Part shown: positions 43,096 through 52,053 of the stretch, in pieces
How the letters are laid out: each line of letters starts with the position of its first letter
Position numbering within the stretch: position 1 is the stretch's first letter
NCBI GenBank assembly: GCA_016927815.1
Contig: JAFGLY010000157.1
Location: forward strand, 1 to 58,177
Length of the DNA stretch: 58,177 nt
Direction of reading: 5' to 3'
Source of the DNA: Deltaproteobacteria bacterium
Lineage (GTDB): Bacteria > Myxococcota_A > UBA796 > JAFGLY01
Translations under genes and position numbers: made by a program
The notes under the pieces: model-generated
Seen by the model: only the letters and a program-made list of their open reading frames with translations
Database searches by the model: none
Told to the model about the DNA's origin: nothing

Positions 43096-45120
43096 TTGGT
43101 CGTCCCTTCGCTCCTGCCAGGCCTGCTCCTGCTCCTTCCCCCGGCTGTGCGGGGGGAGGAGCGCGACGAGACCGAGAAGGCCCCGGACGCAGAGGTCGTC
43201 GTGGAGGACCGTCGTGTATCCGAGAGCCTCGCCCAGGTGAGCCTGGACCGGGACGCCCTCGAGGCCTTCCCCGCCTCCTCTGCCGACGAGATGCTCAAGG
43301 CCATGCCGGGCCTCCACCTCTCCGCCCACGGAGGCCACGGCAAGGCGTACCAGTACTTCGTGCGCGGGTTCGACGCCGTGCACGGCTCGGACCTCGCGGT
43401 CTCGCTGGAGGGCATCCCCCTCAACGAGGTGAGCCACATCCACGGGCAGGGCTACCTGGACCTCCACTTCCTGCCCACCGTGCTGGTCCGGGGGCTGGAC
43501 CTCTGGCGGGGATCCAGCCGCCCGGAGGCGGGCGACTTCGCGCTGGCGGCCTCGGCGGAGCTCCATCTCGGCCTCGCGGATCCGGGGTTGCTCGTCCAGG
43601 TGGGCGGGGGCACCGATCGGTCGGGCCACGGCCTCGTGGCCTGGCGCCCGGCCGGAGGCGGGCCCACGGACTTCGCGGTCGCCGAGGGCGAGGCCGGTGA
43701 GGGCGTGGGGGATCGTCGTGCCTTCCGCGAGGTCCGCCTGGCCGGCGGCAAGGGCGGATGGCTGGGGCCGGCACGGGTGCGCGCCTTCGCACTGGCCAGC
43801 GACAATACGTTCGAGTCGCCCGGCGTCGTCCGCGAGGACGACGTGGGGTCGGGCGAGGTGGACTTCTACGGTGCCTACCCGGAGGCCGGGGGCGGCCGCT
43901 CGTCCCGCCTGCTGGCCGGCGTCGAGGTCGCCCGGTCCCTCGAGGCCGGTGGCTGGCAGTTCCTCGGGTGGGGTGGTCTCAAGGCCCTGGAGCTGAGGAG
44001 GAACTTCACCGGCTACGCCCAGTACGCAGATCACGGGGACGGCGTGCTGCAGGCCCAGGAGGGCGGAGCGGCGGGCCTTCGGCTGCGGGGCTGGAGGCAC
44101 CTGGAGGGGGTCGGCTCGATCCTCGAGGGAGGGGTGGACGTGAGAGGGGATCGCTTCGACCAGTGGGAGCAGGGCCTGGAGCCCGATGGCACGATCTGGG
44201 CGGAGCGCGTGGACGCCCGCGTGTCCCAGGGCTCGGCGGGGGCCTGGGCGGACCTCGGCCTCGATCCCTGGCCCTGGCTCTCCGTGGAGCCCGGGGTCCG
44301 GGCCGAGGCGCTCGCCATCCGGCTCCTGCGCCGCATCGATGACCTCGGAACGCCCGTCCTGAATCCCCGGCCTGCCCACGCCTGGGCGCCGGTGCTCTGC
44401 CCCAAAGCGCGCCTCTCGCTCTTCGGGGATCGGCCGTGGAGCGCGTTCGCCACCTGGGGGCGCGGATTCCGCTCTCCCGAAGCCCGCGGGGTGGAGGACG
44501 GGGATCGGGCGCCGGTGGCCACGGCCGATACCGCGGAGCTGGGGGTGCGCTGGGCCGCGCCCGACGCCTCGGTGACGCTGGTCGGCTTCCACACCATCGT
44601 CAGCAACGAGATCGTCTTCGATCACGCCGCCGCGCGGTTCCTCTCCTCGGGGGCCACCCGGCGGCTGGGTGGCGAGGTCGTGGCCAGCCTGGAGCCCTTC
44701 CGTTTTCTCCGCGTCGAGACGGAGGTCACCTGGGCCGACGGGCGCACCCTCGCGTCCGGCGAGGCCCTTCCCTATGCCCCCCGCTGGCTCGCCTCGACCG
44801 GCCTGTACGCCCGCCGTGCCGGGGCCGAGGGGCGGGCGACCTGTGGGCTGCGGGGCTGGTTCCTGGGGCCGCGCCCGCTGCCCGAAGGCTTCTACAGCCA
44901 CCCGGCCTTCGTGGTGGACGCCACGGGTCACGCCGAGTGGCGACGCTGGGTCCTCGACGTCGATGTGGACAACCTGCTCGGCACCCGCTGGAGGGACGGC
45001 GAGTTCGTGTACCCCTCCTGGTTCGACCGGAGCCGGCCCGAGAGCGAGCTGCCCGCCCTCCACGTCACGGCCGGGGATCCGTTCGCGATCCGGATCGCCG
45101 TCGGAAGGAGGTTCTCGTGA
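43096..45120 (+). CDS. TonB-dependent outer-membrane receptor
   Basis: The 674-residue protein has a signal peptide (PSLLPGLLLLLPPAVRG), a plug domain (about residues 35-150: VSLDRDALEAFPASSADEML, then KAMPGLHLSAHGGHGKAYQY, FVRGFDAVHGSDLAVSLEGI) and a 22-strand-type barrel ending AIRIAVGRRFS with a C-terminal Phe-Ser close. It imports a scarce ligand across the outer membrane using TonB. His-rich stretches in the plug (HIHGQGY, HGGHG) suggest a metal complex. The TTG at 43096 is the only start that keeps the signal peptide; the ribosome site is weak. The adjacent binding protein and permease suggest metal import. Confidence 0.85.
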   Translation: MVVPSLLPGLLLLLPPAVRGEERDETEKAPDAEVVVEDRRVSESLAQVSLDRDALEAFPASSADEMLKAMPGLHLSAHGGHGKAYQYFVRGFDAVHGSDLAVSLEGIPLNEVSHIHGQGYLDLHFLPTVLVRGLDLWRGSSRPEAGDFALAASAELHLGLADPGLLVQVGGGTDRSGHGLVAWRPAGGGPTDFAVAEGEAGEGVGDRRAFREVRLAGGKGGWLGPARVRAFALASDNTFESPGVVREDDVGSGEVDFYGAYPEAGGGRSSRLLAGVEVARSLEAGGWQFLGWGGLKALELRRNFTGYAQYADHGDGVLQAQEGGAAGLRLRGWRHLEGVGSILEGGVDVRGDRFDQWEQGLEPDGTIWAERVDARVSQGSAGAWADLGLDPWPWLSVEPGVRAEALAIRLLRRIDDLGTPVLNPRPAHAWAPVLCPKARLSLFGDRPWSAFATWGRGFRSPEARGVEDGDRAPVATADTAELGVRWAAPDASVTLVGFHTIVSNEIVFDHAAARFLSSGATRRLGGEVVASLEPFRFLRVETEVTWADGRTLASGEALPYAPRWLASTGLYARRAGAEGRATCGLRGWFLGPRPLPEGFYSHPAFVVDATGHAEWRRWVLDVDVDNLLGTRWRDGEFVYPSWFDRSRPESELPALHVTAGDPFAIRIAVGRRFS

Positions 45121-45812
45121 GTCGCATGCACCCTTGCGCCTGGGCCTTGGCGGTCCTGGCCTCCTGCAGCCCGGAGTCTCGAGGCAGCCTTCAGATCCCG
45201 GTTCACCTCGCCGGATCGGACCCCGCCACCTTCGTCGGATCGGACGGGGCCGAGGTCCGGCTGGACCGCGCGCTCCTGGTCCTCTCGGACCTGAGGCTCG
45301 AGAGCCCGCCAACAGTCGCACGCCTGCGACTGCCCTCACCGCTCCGATCCGCCTGGGCTCACCCTGGCCACGACTTTTCCGGGGACACCGCGTGCGAACT
45401 GCTCGGAACCTGGGAGCTGGACCTGCTCTCGGACAGCGGCCTGGACCCGGGAAACGCCACCTGCCTGGAAGGAGACCTGGCCACGGGTCGCGTGCGACTC
45501 TCGGCCGAGCCGGCCCTGGACCTGGCGGGTGAGGTCACGCTGGAAGGCGGCGAGAAACGGTCCTTCCACTTCGAAGTCTTCCTCGATGAGGAGGTCGCTG
45601 GCATCCCCATCGAGGCCCGGCTCGATGCAGACGCGCCGCCCGCGCTCCTGGATCTGGCCGCCAGCCCCGCCACCATGCTCTCCTGGAGCGACTGGTCCAC
45701 CGAGGACGAGGACCAGGACGGCCTCCTCACCCTGTCCGACGGCGCCCTCGGCAACACCGTTCCGTTTGGTGTCGTGAGCACCGCTTCCTTCACCCTCGAC
45801 CTGGACGAGTGA
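45117..45812 (+). CDS. Lipoprotein of unknown function in the receptor operon
   Basis: The GTG at 45117 has a strong AAGGAGG site and overlaps the receptor stop as GTGA. The 231-residue protein starts MSRMHPCAWALAVLASCSPE, a lipoprotein signal. The mature part is beta-rich and acidic with SIGNIFICANT repeats of Leu-Asp strands and a Ca-binding-like stretch (DEDQDGLLTLSDG). His residues in WAHPGHDFSGDTACE could bind a metal. Family not recognised; it is probably a helper of the receptor. Confidence 0.75.
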   Translation: MSRMHPCAWALAVLASCSPESRGSLQIPVHLAGSDPATFVGSDGAEVRLDRALLVLSDLRLESPPTVARLRLPSPLRSAWAHPGHDFSGDTACELLGTWELDLLSDSGLDPGNATCLEGDLATGRVRLSAEPALDLAGEVTLEGGEKRSFHFEVFLDEEVAGIPIEARLDADAPPALLDLAASPATMLSWSDWSTEDEDQDGLLTLSDGALGNTVPFGVVSTASFTLDLDE

Positions 45813-45835
45813 GCCTCGTCCTCGGAGACGTCCCC

Positions 45836-46621
45836 ATGCACCGCATCCTTCCCCTGCTGTCCGTCCCCCTCCTCGCCACCGGCTGTGCGGGTGAGGGCAC
45901 CTGGGTCCTGGAAACCTGGGGAGAGTCGTACATCGAAGCATCCATCCCGGCCGGCGACTTCGCCGACGGGTGCGAGGTCGTCTACGACGTCTTCCTCGTG
46001 GTGGACACCCGCATGGCCCTGCTCGACGGCGACGGCGAGGCCGTGGCCGAGGTCCCCGAGGCTCGGGTCTACGACATGACCCGGACCGGTCCCCACGCCA
46101 TCGCGGCCCTCGACGTGCCCGCGACCCACTACGACACCGTCCGATGGCGGATCGCCCCGGCACCGGACACGGTGGCCGGCAATGCGACGACCGACCAGGT
46201 CGCGCTCGTGAGCGACCTCGCTGCTTCGGTGTACGTGGCCGGCACGCTCGCCTGCGGAAGCGACGCGGTCGCTTTCGACTGGGCGTTCGACACCGACACG
46301 ACCTACCTGTGCGAGCCGGAGGACCTGACCATCCCCGCGGGGGGCGAGGACGGCACCCAGCTCACGGTGCACGGAGACCACCTGTTCTACGACGGCCTCG
46401 AGAACGCGGACGCCGTGGTCCGCGGGCAGGCCATCCTGGACGCGGACGCGGACCAGGACGGCAGGGTCACTTTAGAGGAACTCGCGGCCATGTCCGTGGC
46501 CACGCTGGGGTACGACGTGGGTTCCCGTTCCGAGGTCTCCGACCTGGGCGCCTTCGTCGCCTTCTTGAGCCGGACGCTCGGCCACATCGACGGCGAAGGA
46601 CACTGCCAGGTCGATCTCTAG
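45836..46621 (+). CDS. Second lipoprotein, with EF-hand-like loop
   Basis: The 261-residue protein starts at an ATG with GGAGA 8 nt upstream; an in-frame GTG at 45809 would overlap the previous stop. It has the lipoprotein signal PLLSVPLLATGCAGEG, a beta-rich middle (YDVFLVVDTRMALLDGDGEA and VPATHYDTVRWRIAPAP), and a C-terminal EF-hand-like loop DADADQDGRVTLEELAAM. The HYDTVRWRI stretch resembles small periplasmic metal-associated lipoproteins. Role unknown; third gene of the receptor operon. Confidence 0.72.
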   Translation: MHRILPLLSVPLLATGCAGEGTWVLETWGESYIEASIPAGDFADGCEVVYDVFLVVDTRMALLDGDGEAVAEVPEARVYDMTRTGPHAIAALDVPATHYDTVRWRIAPAPDTVAGNATTDQVALVSDLAASVYVAGTLACGSDAVAFDWAFDTDTTYLCEPEDLTIPAGGEDGTQLTVHGDHLFYDGLENADAVVRGQAILDADADQDGRVTLEELAAMSVATLGYDVGSRSEVSDLGAFVAFLSRTLGHIDGEGHCQVDL

Positions 46622-46626
46622 GACAC

Positions 46627-46641
46627 TTACGGTCTGCGTAA
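46627..46641. promoter_or_regulatory. Inverted repeat, candidate binding site of the NtrC-type regulator
   Basis: TTACG and CGTAA flank GTCTG, about 97-111 bp upstream of the -24 element at 46738. That is the expected place for a sigma-54 enhancer. The arms are short, so this is a suggestion. Confidence 0.4.
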
Positions 46642-46643
46642 TT

Positions 46644-46660
46644 CCCTGACCCCTTCAGGG
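46644..46660. repeat. Perfect 6-bp hairpin
   Basis: CCCTGA and TCAGGG flank CCCCT, 22 nt after the lipoprotein stop. No T-tract follows, so a factor-independent terminator is doubtful; it could also be a second half of an enhancer. Confidence 0.35.
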
Positions 46661-46737
46661 CTCGGACCGGCGGGTTCCGGACGGGCCTCGGAGGGCGAAG
46701 ACGACGAAGCAGGGAGAGATTCCAGCTCGGATCCTCC

Positions 46738-46753
46738 TGGCAGGATCCTTGCA
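46738..46753 (+). promoter_or_regulatory. Sigma-54-type promoter of the porin/metal transport cluster
   Basis: TGGCAG, GATCC, TTGCA matches the -24/-12 consensus with one change in the -24 block (G for the final C) and canonical spacing. It ends 25 nt before the ATG at 46779, with GGAGGG in the short leader. The NtrC-type regulator gene lies in the same cluster. Confidence 0.65.
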
Positions 46754-46778
46754 TACCTCCTCTGCGGAGGGTACCGGT

Positions 46779-48050
46779 ATGACCCGAATCGCCCGATCCG
46801 CCTGTCTCGCGCCGCTCCTCGTCCTTGCAAGCCGAGCCGTGCAGGCCAGCGAAGCCCCGGCACAGGCGGGTGACGACGCCGACGAGAAACGGATCCGTAC
46901 GTTGGAGGAGCAGGTTCGGTCGCTCCAGGACCAACTCGCCCAGGCCGAGATGGCCCGCATCCTCGACCGCGCCGAGATCGAGGCGCTCGCGCCGGTGGCC
47001 GAGGAGCGACCCGAGGACCGGGTCTTCACGGAGAAGGGTCGCTCGCTCCAGGCGGCCAACCCGGAGATCTCGGTATCCGGAGATTTCGTCGCCTCCCTCG
47101 ACGCCGACGCGGTGGCCCTGGAGGGCAGCCCGGGGGAGAGCGGGCTCCCGCTCCGCTCGTTGGGCCTGACCTTCCAGTCCGTGCTCGATCCGTTCTCGTT
47201 CACCAAGATCGCCATCGACTTTACGCCGGATCCGGAGGAACCCGTCGCCCTCGAGGAGGCCTACATCACCTGGTCCGGCCTGGTCCCCTCCCTGTCTTTG
47301 AGTCTCGGGCGCTTCCGCCAACAGTTCGGCGTGGTCAACCGGTGGCACGAGCACGATCTCGACCAGGTCCAGTACCCGCTCCCCCTGGAGGCCCTGCTCG
47401 GTCCGGAGGGGCTCGTGGGCAACGGCCTCAATGCCCGCTGGTTCATGCCGCGGCTGTGGGCCGACGCCCAGGACCTCACGATCGAGGTCGTGGACGGCGA
47501 CAACGCGACCCTCTTCTCGGGCGAGGCGTTCTGTGTCCCCGCGGGTCTGGCCCACCTGAGGAACTACTGGGATCTGTCCGAGAGCACCTACCTCGAGCTC
47601 GGCCTGACCGGGATGGGAGGGGCCAACCGACCCCCCGAGGGGATCACGGGGGACGGCTGGGGCCGTACCTGGGTCGGTGGGGCGGATCTCATGGTGACCT
47701 GGGTGCCTCCCTCGCGGGCCCGGTACCGCTCCTTCACGTGGCGCAGCGAGGCGCTCCTCGTGGAGCGCGAGGAGGTGGACGGGAGCCGCTCTCGTGGACT
47801 GGGAGGCTGGTCCTACGTCGTGAACCAGTTCGGACCCCGCTGGTACGGGGGGGTCCGGGGTGAGGCCTTCCGGCTGGAGGGGGACGACTGGACCTGGCGC
47901 GTGGGGCCCACGGCCACCTTCTGGCAGAGTGAGTTCGTTTTCATAAGGTTAGAATATGGTTTTACAGCGAATACCCTCAACGGGGACGACCACCGCGTGC
48001 TCCTCCAGGCGAGCTGGGCGGCGGGTCCTCACAAGCACGAGAAGTACTGA
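46779..48050 (+). CDS. Outer-membrane porin-like protein with coiled-coil N terminus
   Basis: The 423-residue protein has a signal peptide (residues 1-24), an N-terminal coiled coil (EKRIRTLEEQVRSLQDQLAQ) and a beta-barrel with strands such as LGLTFQSVLDPFSFTKIAID, RFRQQFGVVNRW and VLLQASWAAG. The layout fits carboxylate/phosphate-selective and zinc-regulated porins. GGAGGG precedes the ATG. It probably forms an outer-membrane channel for the ligand handled by the next two genes. The C-terminal HKHEKY is slightly unusual for a barrel end. Confidence 0.78.
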   Translation: MTRIARSACLAPLLVLASRAVQASEAPAQAGDDADEKRIRTLEEQVRSLQDQLAQAEMARILDRAEIEALAPVAEERPEDRVFTEKGRSLQAANPEISVSGDFVASLDADAVALEGSPGESGLPLRSLGLTFQSVLDPFSFTKIAIDFTPDPEEPVALEEAYITWSGLVPSLSLSLGRFRQQFGVVNRWHEHDLDQVQYPLPLEALLGPEGLVGNGLNARWFMPRLWADAQDLTIEVVDGDNATLFSGEAFCVPAGLAHLRNYWDLSESTYLELGLTGMGGANRPPEGITGDGWGRTWVGGADLMVTWVPPSRARYRSFTWRSEALLVEREEVDGSRSRGLGGWSYVVNQFGPRWYGGVRGEAFRLEGDDWTWRVGPTATFWQSEFVFIRLEYGFTANTLNGDDHRVLLQASWAAGPHKHEKY

Positions 48051-48063
48051 CCCGGAGCCATCC

Positions 48064-49116
48064 ATGACCGCCTTTCGAGCCCCGTTTCTCAGCCTCGTCC
48101 TCCTGTTCCTGCTCCTCGCCCCGGCGTCGGCCTGGGCGAAGCTGCAGGTGGTGGTCACGTGCTCCTCCTACGAGCCCATCGTGGAATACCTGGGCGGGGA
48201 TCACGTGGAGGTGATGCACCTGGTCGAGGGCTACCAGGATCCTCACATCGTGCGTCCCAAGCCGAGTCTTGCGGTCCATCTCGCCAAGGCCGACCTGTTC
48301 GTGGAGACGGGTCTCGACCTCGAGGCGTGGGTCCCGGCCCTGGTGGACCAGGCGGGCAACCCCGACATCCGCAGCGGGCAGAAGGGATTCGTCTCCGTGA
48401 GCACGGGCGTGAAGGTCATCGAGGTCCCCAGCGCGATCAACCGCGCCGAGGGCGACGTGCACCTGTTCGGCAACCCGCACATCCACACCAGTCCGATCAA
48501 CGGCAAGATCATCGCCGAGAACATCGCCACCGGGCTCAAGCGCGTGGACCCGGCGCACGCGGCCGAGTACGATGCGAACCTCGCGCGGTTCAAGGCCGAG
48601 ATCGACACCCGCCTCTACGGCTCGGAGCTCGTTCGCATGGTCGGGTCCGCCACCCTCGACCGGCTCGCCCAGTCCGGCCGGCTGGTGGCGTTCCTCGAGA
48701 GCCAGACGTACCAGGGCCGATCCATGTCCTCCTACCTCGGCGGCTGGATGGCCCAGGCCGCCCCGCTCCGCGGTCGGAAGCTCGTGAACTTCCACAAGAA
48801 CTGGGGGTACTTCGTAGATCTCTTCGGGATCCAGGTCGTCGGGTACATGGAGCCCAAGCCGGGCCTGCCGCCCAGCCCCGGCCACATCACGAGCCTCGTG
48901 GACAGGATGCAGCACGAAGACGTCCGGGTCATCTTCGACGCCAACTACTTCGACCCTGCCAAGATGCGGCTCGTAGCTGATCGCACCGGCGCCGTGGCGG
49001 TCCAGGTGGGCCTCGCCGTCGGCGGCCAGAGCGGCATGGACGATTTCTTCGACCAGTTCGACATCTGGATTGCCACGCTGCTCGATGCGTACAAGCGCGC
49101 GGGCGTGATCTCCTGA
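48064..49116 (+). CDS. Metal ABC transporter periplasmic binding protein (ZnuA/TroA family)
   Basis: The 350-residue protein has a signal peptide (LSLVLLFLLLAPASAWA) and the cluster A-I fold: VVVTCSSYEPIVEYLGGDHV, VEGYQDPHIVRPKPSLAVHL, the metal-binding NPHIHTSPINGKIIAENIAT (His ligands), LVNFHKNWGYFVDLFGIQVV and a later VRVIFDANYF. It binds Zn or Mn, or another divalent ion, in the periplasm and passes it to the permease. There is no long His/Asp loop of the ZnuA kind, which is compatible with other metals. Confidence 0.88.
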   Translation: MTAFRAPFLSLVLLFLLLAPASAWAKLQVVVTCSSYEPIVEYLGGDHVEVMHLVEGYQDPHIVRPKPSLAVHLAKADLFVETGLDLEAWVPALVDQAGNPDIRSGQKGFVSVSTGVKVIEVPSAINRAEGDVHLFGNPHIHTSPINGKIIAENIATGLKRVDPAHAAEYDANLARFKAEIDTRLYGSELVRMVGSATLDRLAQSGRLVAFLESQTYQGRSMSSYLGGWMAQAAPLRGRKLVNFHKNWGYFVDLFGIQVVGYMEPKPGLPPSPGHITSLVDRMQHEDVRVIFDANYFDPAKMRLVADRTGAVAVQVGLAVGGQSGMDDFFDQFDIWIATLLDAYKRAGVIS

Positions 49117-49189
49117 GCCCCGCGCCCGCGGACGAAGTCCCGGGTCCCTTCCGGAACCGCCCTACGGGCCTCGCCCCCAGGATCCTCCC

Positions 49190-50491
49190 ATGCAGCAGTT
49201 CCTCTCGGTCATGCTGGCCCCGTTCGTGGAGTGCCTCCTCGTCGTCGGGTTGCACACCTACCTGGGCATCCACGTGCTCAAGCGCCGGGTCGTGTTCGTA
49301 GACCTCTCGCTCGCACAGATCGCCGCCCTGGGTACCACGATCGGCATCCTGTTCGGGATCCACGACACCGAATCGCCCGCGTCGTTCGTGATGTCGGTGG
49401 GGTTCACGCTGGTCGGCGCGGCCATCTTCACCATGACGCGGACACAGCGCGAGCGGGTGCCCCAGGAGGCCATCATCGGGCTGGTGTACGCCATCACCGC
49501 CGCGGTGGCGGTGCTCATCGTCCAGAAGACCCGAGGCATGGAGCACCTCATCGACATCATGCACGGCCGCCTCCTGTGGGTCTCCTGGGGCGAGGTGGCC
49601 GAGGCCGCGATCCTCTACACCATCCTGGGGGCGCTCCACTTCCTCTTCCGGCGGCGGTTCCTGCTCATCTCGGAGGATCCCAAGGCGGCCTTCGCCCAGC
49701 GGATTCACGTCGGGATCTGGGACTTCTTCTTCTACTTCACGTTCGGCGTGACCATCAGCGTCTCGGTCAAGGTGGCCGGCGTATTGCTCGTCTTCGTGTT
49801 CCTCATCGCTCCTGCCATCCTGGCCCTGCTCGTGTCCCACGACCTCAAGGTGCAGCTCCTCGTCGGCTGGACCGCGGGGACGCTCGTCACGGTGGTCGGA
49901 CTCTCGCTCTCCTGGGTGCTGGACCTCCCCTCGGATCCCCTCGTCATCGCGTGCTACGGGGTGGTCCTGCTCGTCGCGGCCGTCATCGCCTACGTCGTGC
50001 GGTCCCAAGCCCGATGGAGGGCCCTGGCCCGGGTGGGGATGGCCGTTGCCGCGACAGGGGCGGTCGCGGCGCTCGTGTTCGGGGGAGGTCGGTTCCTCGC
50101 GGCTTCACCCCTCGCGGGTCACGAGGAGGACCTGATGCTGGACGCGGACGCCGTGTTTGCGGCCGAGCCCGCCCCGGTGCCCGTGGACGACGCGCCCGCT
50201 CCGGCCCATCCCGACGACCCGGTCGCCTGCTTCCTCGCGGCCGCGACCCCCTTCGATCGCCTGGAGATGGCGGAGTCCCTCCTGTCCACGGATCCGGACC
50301 TCGGCGTGGACCTGCTCGTCACGATGCTCCACTGCAGCCTGACGCCCCCGCTGTGCCGGTCCACCGCGGTGGAGATCCTGGAGGAGAGGGCCGGACGGAC
50401 CTTCGGCTACGACCCCGATCGCCTTCCGGCGGAAAACCACCTCGCCTTGCGAGACATCCGTCGTTGGGCTGCGAAACGGAAGTCGCGATAG
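49190..50491 (+). CDS. Metal ABC transporter permease with long C-terminal extension
   Basis: A ZnuB/TroC/MntB-type permease: eight or so membrane helices in residues 1-310, with VFVDLSLAQIAALGTTIGIL and HDLKVQLLVGWTAGTLVTVV typical of the family. Residues 310-433 are an added soluble domain with a Pro/Ala linker and a helical end (CFLAAATPFDRLEMAESLLS), which is not usual. No ATP-binding subunit gene lies next to it; it must come from elsewhere. It is 73 nt after the binding-protein gene and 25 nt before the kinase. Confidence 0.88.
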   Translation: MQQFLSVMLAPFVECLLVVGLHTYLGIHVLKRRVVFVDLSLAQIAALGTTIGILFGIHDTESPASFVMSVGFTLVGAAIFTMTRTQRERVPQEAIIGLVYAITAAVAVLIVQKTRGMEHLIDIMHGRLLWVSWGEVAEAAILYTILGALHFLFRRRFLLISEDPKAAFAQRIHVGIWDFFFYFTFGVTISVSVKVAGVLLVFVFLIAPAILALLVSHDLKVQLLVGWTAGTLVTVVGLSLSWVLDLPSDPLVIACYGVVLLVAAVIAYVVRSQARWRALARVGMAVAATGAVAALVFGGGRFLAASPLAGHEEDLMLDADAVFAAEPAPVPVDDAPAPAHPDDPVACFLAAATPFDRLEMAESLLSTDPDLGVDLLVTMLHCSLTPPLCRSTAVEILEERAGRTFGYDPDRLPAENHLALRDIRRWAAKRKSR

Positions 50492-50516
50492 GACCCGAAG
50501 GAGGTTCCTCCGCACG

Positions 50517-52052
50517 ATGCCTGCCGCCCGGTGGCCCAGACCCCACCGATCCCTCAAGACCCGGTACGCCCTGCGTCTGTCTCTGGTGATCGGTGCGTTG
50601 CTCGCCGCCTACTTCGTCGTGGAAGCCCGTCTCGACCGCCAGCACATCCTCCAGGACCGCCTCGCCATCCTGGGCAGCATGACCGATCTCCTCTCAAGCG
50701 CCATCCTCCTGGAGGGGAACGAAGGGTGCCCGGGCGTCCAGGCGTTGCTGGAGACCTTTCGGCGCCAGCACCCCGAGTTCGATGTCCTGGTTCTCGACCC
50801 CGAGGCCCGCGTGGTGGCTGCGACCGAAGTCGATCGGATCGGGAGGGTGTGGGAGGAACCGTCCATCCGGAAGGTGATCTCGGGTCGGGCGGATCGGTCC
50901 TGGGGCGTGAGCGTGCACGCGGACATCCCGGTCCTCGACATCACGCACGCCATCTGGGGCGCTCCGCGGCAGGCGGGGCTTCCCTATGCCATCCACCTCG
51001 CCGAGCCCCAGACCACCCTCGCCAAGGAGGTGCAAAGCGCCGTGCTGAGAGACACGGTATTCGTGGTCCTGCTCCTCCTCCTCCTGACCGGCACCGTCTA
51101 CTTCGTGACCCACCAGCTCGTGCTCCGGCCGCTCTCCCGCATCACCGGGGACCTGGACCGATCCGGTTGGATGGACGACCTGGATCCGCCCGAACGGCCC
51201 GTCGACGAGGTGGAGTCTCTCCGCACCGCCCTGGAGACGATGATGGCGCGGATCCATCGCGTGACGGGGGAGCTGCGGGCCGCCCTGGAGGACCGGAACG
51301 CCTGCCTTCACAGGATCGAGGGCTTCAACGAGGAGCTGGCCGCCCAGGTGGAGGCAACCCGAACGGAGTTGGGCGTGGCCCAGGAGGCGCTCATCGAGAA
51401 GGAGCGCCTCTCGGCCATCGGGGAGCTCGCGGCCGGGCTCGCCCACGAGGTCCGCAACCCCCTCCAGATCCTCCGGGGGACCGTCCAGGCCCTCCAGGCC
51501 GGCCGGTTGGACCTCCGGCCCGCCTGTGACGATCTCCTGGAGGAGGTCGACCGCATGGAGATCCTCATCCGCAAGCTCCTCGACTATGCCCGTCCTCTCT
51601 CGATCCACTCGGAGTCCTTGCGGCTGGGGGATCTCGTCCAGCGTGCCGTGGCCAGCCTCGATCCGGGCCGGCCCACCTCGGCGATCCGCTTGGTGCGCGG
51701 AGCCGACCTGGAGATCCTGGGAGACGCCATCCTTCTCCGCTCGGTGCTGGTGAACCTCTTGGAGAACGCCCTTCACGCCATCCGCAATACGGGCGGGCGG
51801 GTGGAGATCGCCGGCTGGTCCGACGACGGGGAGAGCGTCGTCGAGGTCTCCGACGATGGGAGGGGCATCGCGCCCGAAGACCTGCCCCTGGTCTGCCAGC
51901 CGTTCTTCAGCCGCAAGGAGGCGGGGATCGGGATGGGGCTCGCGCTGGCCCAGCGGATCGTCGAGCTGCACCAGGGCCGCTTGGAGGTCGCATCCGAGCT
52001 CGGCCGGGGCACTGGGATCCGGATCCACCTGCCCGAGTCCGGGAGATCCTGA
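50517..52052 (+). CDS. Sensor histidine kinase (ZraS/NtrB-like)
   Basis: The 511-residue protein has two membrane helices (about 18-36 and 177-200) around a periplasmic sensor of some 140 residues, a HAMP-like linker, a long coiled coil, the H-box AAGLAHEVRNPLQILRG with phospho-acceptor H310, an N-box LLENALHAI and the G-boxes DDGRGIAPED and GIGMGLALAQ. It phosphorylates the NtrC-type regulator encoded 1 nt downstream. The layout is that of ZraS, which senses zinc in the periplasm; its position after metal transport genes agrees with that. Confidence 0.9.
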   Translation: MPAARWPRPHRSLKTRYALRLSLVIGALLAAYFVVEARLDRQHILQDRLAILGSMTDLLSSAILLEGNEGCPGVQALLETFRRQHPEFDVLVLDPEARVVAATEVDRIGRVWEEPSIRKVISGRADRSWGVSVHADIPVLDITHAIWGAPRQAGLPYAIHLAEPQTTLAKEVQSAVLRDTVFVVLLLLLLTGTVYFVTHQLVLRPLSRITGDLDRSGWMDDLDPPERPVDEVESLRTALETMMARIHRVTGELRAALEDRNACLHRIEGFNEELAAQVEATRTELGVAQEALIEKERLSAIGELAAGLAHEVRNPLQILRGTVQALQAGRLDLRPACDDLLEEVDRMEILIRKLLDYARPLSIHSESLRLGDLVQRAVASLDPGRPTSAIRLVRGADLEILGDAILLRSVLVNLLENALHAIRNTGGRVEIAGWSDDGESVVEVSDDGRGIAPEDLPLVCQPFFSRKEAGIGMGLALAQRIVELHQGRLEVASELGRGTGIRIHLPESGRS

Positions 52053-52053
52053 G

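Noticed and set aside
46644-46660. Factor-independent terminator after the second lipoprotein
   Set aside because: The stem is good but the following bases are GC-rich with no T-run; kept only as a repeat.
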